Assembly (NCBI GenBank): GCA_013152215.1
Contig: JAADGT010000022.1
Span: 1-8,750, forward strand
DNA length: 8,750 nucleotides
Direction: 5' to 3'
Source: Deltaproteobacteria bacterium
GTDB lineage: Bacteria > Desulfobacterota > Deferrisomatia > Deferrisomatales > Deferrisomataceae
Of this stretch, positions 5,475-8,750 are shown piece after piece. The translations under genes and the position numbers were made by a program. Within the stretch, counting starts at the first letter, position 1. Each line of letters opens with the position of its first letter. The notes under the pieces were generated by a model. It saw only the letters and a list, made by a program, of their open reading frames with translations. It searched no databases and was not told where the DNA came from.

Positions 5475-7355
5475 GTGGCGCGGCGGGGGCGCTGGATCCG
5501 ACGCCTGTGGATCCCCTACGCCGCCCTCCTGGCGGGGCTTGCCGCCGCCGCGGTGCTCTGGGTCGATCACCGTCGGGAAGAGCGGTTGCTTCAGGAGAAG
5601 GGCAACCGTGGCGCGGCCGTGGCGGCCAGGCTGCTCCAACGCCCCCTATGGAACCTGGAGATGGAAGACTTGGCCGCCGGCCTGGACGCCTTGCTCCTGG
5701 ATCCGGACGTGGTGGGGGTCGAGGTGCGGGACGCGGGGGGCGTGGTGGCGGCCCGATGGGAGGGGCCGGCCGGCGCGACCTTCCCCACCCGCTCGGAGGG
5801 ATTCATCACCTTCGAACGGCCGATCGTCCATCGCGGAAGGCCCATCGGGACCCTGCGCCTGGTGCTCTCCCCCCAGCGCCCCAGACAGCGGCTGTTGGTG
5901 GGAGCCGTGCTGGCCCTTTTCGCGGTGGGTCTGGGAACCGCCGGACTCCTGGCCTACATCCAGGTCCTGGTGGCCCAGTGGGTTCGCAACCGCCGGTTCT
6001 CGAGGCGCCTGGCCCGCCAGGAGATCCACACCGACCTGATCCTCGAGTCCCTTGGCGTGTCCACCTACCTGGCGACCCCCGAGGGCCGACTCCTGTTCCG
6101 GCGAGGCCCCTTGGTCTCCCCCGGGAACGACGGCGGCCGGTGGGGCGACTGGATCCTGCCGGAGGACCGGTCCGCCGCCCTGCGATGGTTCCGCGAACGG
6201 GTGACCGCGGGCGAGCCCGGATCCAGGGAGTACCGGATCACCGGTCCCTCGGGCCAGGTCCGGTGGGTACGCGACTGGGTCCGGCCCCAGGGCCGTCGGG
6301 TGTTCGGGCTGGTGGCCGACGTGACCGAGGCCCGCCGGGCCGCGGAGCAGCGGCGCTCCCTCGAGCGCCAGATGGCCGATGCCCAGCGCATGGAGAGCAT
6401 GGGCCGACTGGCCAGCGGGCTGGCCCACGACTTTCGCAACCTTCTTCACGTGGTCCGGGGCCACCTGGACCTGTTGGAGCAGGGCCTCCCGCCGGAACGG
6501 TGCCTCCCCGCCGCCCGCGACGGCCTGGACCAGGCCTCCCGGCTCCTCCAGAGCCTGCTTGCCCTCGCCCGGACCGACATCCCCCGTTCCGCCGTGTCGG
6601 TGGCCGATGTTCTGGAGCAGGCGGCGACCCTGGCCCGGCCCGCGCTGGGGTCCGGGATCCGCCTCCGGCTGGAGCTACGGGCTCGGCCGACGGTCGACGC
6701 CGCCCCGGGGGAGCTCCAGCAGGCCCTGCTGAACCTCATCATGAACGCCAAGGACGCCCTGGGCCAACGGGGAACCATTCGGCTGGGGGTCGACACGGTG
6801 GAAGACGAGCACGGCCGGCGGTGGGCCGTGGTGTCCGTGGCGGACGACGGGCCCGGCATCCCCTCGGACGTCCTCCCCCGCATCTTCCAGCCGTTCTTCA
6901 CCACGAAACCCCCGGGGATCGGCACCGGCCTGGGGTTGGCCATGGTGGAGCGCATCGTCCACCTCCACGGGGGCGAGATCGAGGTGGACTCCCAGCCCGG
7001 CCGCGGGACCGAGTTTCGGATCCGCCTTCCCCTGTTCCCTTCGGCGCCGGTGGTCTGGGTGCTGGCAGAGGACCCGGCCCGCCGCCGGACCCTGGCCCGG
7101 GCCGTCGAGCGCGCGGGCTTCCGCCCCAGAACGGCCGCCGCTCCCGAGGAGGTCCGGCAGGGAATCCGGGAAGAAGGCGTCCCAGCGGCGATCGTGGCCG
7201 CGCACCCCAACTGGGACGAGATCCTGGATCTTTCCGGGTCGGCGCACCTCTTGATCGAGGCCGACCCGGCCCACCCCGGTTCGGAGGCCCCCCCGGAGGT
7301 GGATTGGTTCCCTCCTCCCCTCGACCCGGTGGCCTTGGAACTCTTATCCGATTGA
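5475..7355 (+). CDS. Membrane sensor histidine kinase with PAS domain and C-terminal degenerate receiver
   Basis: A 626-aa protein. TM1 is at about 12-30, a periplasmic sensor of about 105 residues (32-138, with a PLWNLEMEDL stretch seen in some small extracellular sensor domains) follows, and TM2 is at about 139-166. A PAS-like domain spans about 185-285 (ending FGLVADVTEARRAAEQ). HisKA is at 305-368 with phosphoacceptor H318 (GLAHDFRN). HATPase_c has N-box N420-x3-N424-x2-D427, G1 D457-DGPG, F-box FQPFFTTK (471-478) and G2 GTGLGL (483-488). The kinase therefore looks active. Residues 525-626 resemble a receiver: an acidic pair E532-D533 and a final PPPLDPVALELL, but the phosphoacceptor position reads AHPN, so it is probably a pseudo-receiver. 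The start is GTG at 5475, 3 nt after the binding-protein stop, with GGAG 9 nt upstream. No response regulator is adjacent, so its phosphotransfer partner lies elsewhere. Confidence 0.92.
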   Translation: MARRGRWIRRLWIPYAALLAGLAAAAVLWVDHRREERLLQEKGNRGAAVAARLLQRPLWNLEMEDLAAGLDALLLDPDVVGVEVRDAGGVVAARWEGPAGATFPTRSEGFITFERPIVHRGRPIGTLRLVLSPQRPRQRLLVGAVLALFAVGLGTAGLLAYIQVLVAQWVRNRRFSRRLARQEIHTDLILESLGVSTYLATPEGRLLFRRGPLVSPGNDGGRWGDWILPEDRSAALRWFRERVTAGEPGSREYRITGPSGQVRWVRDWVRPQGRRVFGLVADVTEARRAAEQRRSLERQMADAQRMESMGRLASGLAHDFRNLLHVVRGHLDLLEQGLPPERCLPAARDGLDQASRLLQSLLALARTDIPRSAVSVADVLEQAATLARPALGSGIRLRLELRARPTVDAAPGELQQALLNLIMNAKDALGQRGTIRLGVDTVEDEHGRRWAVVSVADDGPGIPSDVLPRIFQPFFTTKPPGIGTGLGLAMVERIVHLHGGEIEVDSQPGRGTEFRIRLPLFPSAPVVWVLAEDPARRRTLARAVERAGFRPRTAAAPEEVRQGIREEGVPAAIVAAHPNWDEILDLSGSAHLLIEADPAHPGSEAPPEVDWFPPPLDPVALELLSD

Positions 7356-7369
7356 GAGGTTCCCCGCTC

Positions 7370-7669
7370 CTACCCCCCACCCACCCAGCGCAGGAGACCC
7401 ATGGTCATCGCCGCGCCGAGGGCGAACGACCCCCCGAACCCCACGGGGGCGATCACCACCCGTAACCCCCCGCTGGTTGCGGTCCACGCCGGCCGCCACA
7501 ACCATCCCACCCCTGCGCCGTACCCCGCCGCCAGCACCACCCCCGGCGTCACGCCGGCTGCGAACACCGAGGCCACGCCAGCGGCCCACTGCTCCAGGGC
7601 CCACAGGAACCCCGCAAAAAACCCCAACCCTGCCGCCACCCCCTGGGCCGTCCGGGTCCATCGCTCCAC
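7370..7669 (-). CDS. Small three-TM membrane protein, translationally linked to lexA
   Basis: A 99-aa hydrophobic protein I do not recognise. Three membrane segments are likely at about 8-27 (AQGVAAGLGFFAGFLWALEQ), 32-58 (VASVFAAGVTPGVVLAAGYG onward) and 69-94, all rich in Gly/Ala. There are few charges outside the N-terminal MERWTRT and the loop near 59-70 (RPAWTATSGGLR), which suggests a cytoplasmic N-terminus (weak inference). The start is GTG at 7669, with AGGAGG spanning the end of lexA and a 6-nt spacer, only 11 nt after the lexA stop. It is therefore probably made from the lexA transcript and SOS-coregulated. Its stop is 14 nt from the convergent kinase gene's stop, leaving no room for a conventional terminator. 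Size and coupling recall SOS-induced membrane inhibitors of division in other bacteria, but no homology is visible and no function is assigned. Confidence 0.6.
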   Translation of the reverse strand: MERWTRTAQGVAAGLGFFAGFLWALEQWAAGVASVFAAGVTPGVVLAAGYGAGVGWLWRPAWTATSGGLRVVIAPVGFGGSFALGAAMTMGLLRWVGGG

Positions 7670-7680
7670 CGCTCACCTCC

Positions 7681-8296
7681 TCACCGGCAAAACCGGATCA
7701 CCCCCACCACCCGACCCAGGATCCGCAGCTCTTGGTCCGGCTCCACCCGGATCGGCTCCATGGCGGCGTTGGCCGGCCGGAGCTCCACCCCCCCCGGCAC
7801 AGGGTGAAACCGCTTGACCGTGGCCTCCCCGTCCACCAGGGCCACCACCGTCTCCCCCGGCTGGGCCGTTGCGCGGCGTTCCACCACGAGGTAGTCCCCG
7901 TCCAGGATACCGTCCTCCACCATCGAAGCTCCCCGTACCCGGAGCACGAACCGGTCGCCCCCCGCCGCCATGGGCGCGGGTACCTCGAACGTGTCGGGGA
8001 CCTCCACCGCCTCGATGGGGGCGGCCCGCCGCCACGTACCCCAGCAGCGGGAGTTCCGCGGCCGGGCGGGCGGGCCGGGGCTCCACCACTCGCAGGGAGC
8101 GCTTCCCGTTCCAACGCCGCTCGAGCACCCCCTCCGCCTCGAGCCGCTTCAGGTAGTTCTGCACCGTGCCCAACGACCGGAACCCGAAGCGGCGGGCGAT
8201 CTCCTCCTGCGTGGGAGCCACACCGTGTCGGTCCCAGTACTGCCGGATGAAGTCCAGAACCTGCTTCTGCTTCGGAGTGAGTCTCGGGGTCGCCAT
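7681..8296 (-). pseudogene. lexA: LexA repressor, interrupted by a +1 frameshift
   Basis: With one base removed from a five-base run (GGGGG 8017-8021, CCCCC in the coding strand), this reads as a complete 204-aa LexA. The N-terminal winged helix covers 1-70 (LTPKQKQVLDFIRQYW; helix-turn-helix TQEEIARRFGFRSLGTVQNYLKRL). The self-cleavage site is GYVAA-GRP (A90-G91). The catalytic dyad is S124 (RVRGASMVEDG) and K161 (ATVKRF), with the peptidase S24 fold ending RVVGVIRFCR. As given, the first 93 codons are in one frame and the rest in another. The unshifted frame stays open to 7673 and would give a DNA-binding domain with a nonsense tail. Both halves are undamaged otherwise, so a sequencing or assembly error or a very recent mutation is more likely than long decay. 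ATG 8296 is preferred over ATG 8308, which lies in the promoter -10. It is followed by a coupled membrane-protein gene. Confidence 0.88.
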
Positions 8297-8303
8297 GGCG
8301 GAG

Positions 8304-8332
8304 AGCATATGCGTAAGTTTTGCGTAAGTCAA
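8304..8332 (-). promoter_or_regulatory. lexA promoter predicting a leaderless mRNA
   Basis: Reading leftward, TTGACT (8332-8327, 5/6 to -35) and TATGCT (8309-8304, 4/6 to -10) are separated by exactly 17 bp. Only 7 nt (CTCCGCC) separate the -10 box from ATG 8296, so transcription should begin at or next to the start codon. No Shine-Dalgarno is seen before this ATG, which agrees with a leaderless transcript. Confidence 0.65.
8310..8329 (-). promoter_or_regulatory. Candidate LexA box: direct repeat inside the lexA promoter
   Basis: On the coding strand the spacer is built from two copies of ACTTACGCA with an 11-bp period (8329-8321 and 8318-8310). The repeat fills the space between -35 and -10, where a bound repressor would block RNA polymerase. 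A direct repeat one helical turn apart resembles in layout the alphaproteobacterial GTTC-N7-GTTC LexA box but not in sequence. It differs from the Geobacter inverted-type box. LexA autoregulation is the general rule; binding here is inference. Confidence 0.55.
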
Positions 8333-8340
8333 GGGGAAAG

Positions 8341-8373
8341 CTGAGGAGGCTGGGAAGCTAGGAAGCTGGGAGG
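8341..8373 (+). repeat. Degenerate octamer tandem repeat, about four units
   Basis: The units are CTGAGGAGG (one base longer), CTGGGAAG, CTAGGAAG and CTGGGAGG, consensus CTRGGARG. The same octamer family appears in reverse orientation at 8653-8668, so the two arrays flank the repeat patchwork like loose terminal inverted repeats. Confidence 0.7.
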
Positions 8374-8457
8374 CCCCCTTCGGCCCCTGCGGGGCCCGGC
8401 AACGGGAAGGGTAACGTTCCCTGATCCGGGGGCACAGCTGGGGGCGGGGCATGGGCT

Positions 8458-8492
8458 TCAGGAGCCAGAATTCAGCGGACAGGAGCCAGGAG
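8458..8492 (-). repeat. Degenerate heptamer tandem repeat, five units
   Basis: On the minus strand the units are CTCCTGG, CTCCTGT, CCGCTGA, ATTCTGG and CTCCTGA, consensus NNNCTGN. The plus strand contains the exact 10-mer CAGGAGCCAG twice (8459-8468, 8480-8489), three heptamers apart. The opposite-strand counterpart is at 8541-8568. Confidence 0.65.
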
Positions 8493-8521
8493 AAGGGCAA
8501 AGACCCCGTGGCCGAAGCGGC

Positions 8522-8537
8522 GTCGTGGGCCCACGAC
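8522..8537. repeat. Perfect 16-bp palindrome GTCGTGGGCCCACGAC
   Basis: The two 8-base halves (GTCGTGGG and CCCACGAC) are exact reverse complements with no spacer. It lies between the two inverted heptamer arrays. It could be a protein-binding site, a cruciform tip of a larger hairpin, or part of a repeat element; there is no T-tract to make it a terminator. Confidence 0.75.
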
Positions 8538-8540
8538 CAT

Positions 8541-8568
8541 CCACTGACCTCTGTCCTCTGACCCCTGA
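8541..8568 (+). repeat. Degenerate heptamer tandem repeat, four units, inverted to the previous array
   Basis: The units are CCACTGA, CCTCTGT, CCTCTGA and CCCCTGA, consensus CCYCTGN. They can pair with the 8458-8492 array (for example CAGCGGACAGGAG with CCTCTGTCCTCTG, 10 of 13 positions), giving an imperfect stem with the palindrome in its loop. Confidence 0.65.
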
Positions 8569-8652
8569 TCCCCACGCCCCCCGAGACAGTGAGGTGACGC
8601 CAAAGAGGCGTGGTCATACTTGGAACGTTGGGAGATCACGGAGGTTTTCAGG

Positions 8653-8668
8653 CCTTCTAGCCTTCTAG
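8653..8668 (-). repeat. Octamer repeat, two exact units, inverted to the 8341-8373 array
   Basis: CCTTCTAG occurs twice in tandem, reading CTAGAAGG on the minus strand, which fits the CTRGRARG octamer of 8341-8373. A degenerate pair CTTGGAAC GTTGGGAG (8619-8634, plus strand) nearby may belong to the same family. Confidence 0.6.
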
Positions 8669-8750
8669 TGTTCCGTTTCGCAAAAACGTATGCGGATTGT
8701 GTGGGTGGGGCTGGGGGCTCCGACGAAGCGCGACGGCCGAGCAGCCCGGG

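Larger units (their letters stand above)
8333..8750. other. Intergenic patchwork of short degenerate repeats
   Basis: I see no gene in this stretch. An upstream in-frame extension of lexA is open to 8617 but its translation reflects simple repeats and lies upstream of the lexA promoter. The segment contains octamer and heptamer arrays in inverted arrangement and a 16-bp palindrome, listed separately, plus a GGCCCC-TGC-GGGGCC hairpin (8382-8396) without a T-tract. The last 70 bases (8680-8750) hold TTTCGCAAAA followed by TATGCG, mildly resembling the lexA operator, and otherwise nothing identifiable. Confidence 0.6.

Noticed and set aside
5529..5545. TGGCGGGGCTTGCC-like sigma-54 site inside the kinase gene
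   Set aside because: The spacing between GG and GC is two bases too short, and it lies within coding sequence.
5324..7465. A 713-codon open frame overlapping the kinase
   Set aside because: It is Gly/Pro/Arg-rich shadow of GC-rich coding DNA; the kinase frame carries all recognisable motifs.
8382..8396. GGCCCC-TGC-GGGGCC hairpin as intrinsic terminator
   Set aside because: No run of T follows on either strand and no gene ends nearby.
8297..8617. N-terminal extension of LexA by up to 107 codons
   Set aside because: The extension translates simple repeats and the -35/-10 promoter; LexA homology begins at ATG 8296.
1..8750. CRISPR array, tRNA, rRNA, or insertion-sequence transposase
   Set aside because: No regular 25-40-bp repeat-spacer pattern, tRNA-like cloverleaf, rRNA landmark or transposase motif was seen by eye on either strand.

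Overview
The window is very GC-rich (by eye about two-thirds G+C) and comes from a Gram-negative bacterium. It carries lipid A acylation and heptose/LPS-core genes, a secreted periplasmic protein, a membrane histidine kinase, a LexA repressor and a good sigma-54 promoter match. Gene families, the cysteine-bearing GT9 glycosyltransferase and the GC content fit a deltaproteobacterial lineage (Desulfuromonadota/Deferrisomatota-like). That placement is inference; no rRNA or other marker is present.

Layout. (1) Bases 1-201 have no gene but hold a near-consensus sigma-54 promoter (160-175, + strand) pointing into the 3' end of the first gene, antisense to it. (2) Bases 202-4526 are a leftward operon of five genes whose ends overlap by 4 nt or nearly so. 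In transcription order they are a dNTP triphosphohydrolase (dgt), an LpxL/HtrB-type lipid A acyltransferase, GmhB heptose-bisphosphate phosphatase, a GT9 heptosyltransferase-like protein with two cysteine clusters, and an ICMT/PEMT-type membrane methyltransferase. Three of the five clearly make or decorate the LPS lipid A-core. (3) Bases 4527-4700 are a divergent promoter region with an AT-rich island. (4) Bases 4701-7355 are a rightward pair: a family-3 periplasmic solute-binding protein and, 3 nt later, a hybrid-like histidine kinase (periplasmic sensor, PAS, HisKA, HATPase, degenerate receiver). No permease or response regulator is adjacent, so this looks like a ligand-sensing module. (5) Bases 7370-8296 are leftward: lexA, interrupted by one extra base in a five-base homopolymer, followed by a translationally coupled 99-aa membrane protein. 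The lexA promoter has a 17-bp spacer filled by an 11-bp-period direct repeat, a strong candidate for an unusual autoregulatory LexA box, and predicts a leaderless mRNA. (6) Bases 8333-8750 contain no gene. They are a patchwork of short degenerate tandem repeats (octamers and heptamers) in inverted arrangement around a perfect 16-bp palindrome.

The items most worth following up are the lexA locus (frameshift, direct-repeat operator, coupled membrane protein), the binding-protein/kinase pair with its pseudo-receiver, and the antisense sigma-54 promoter. Nothing here is clearly a wholly new system.
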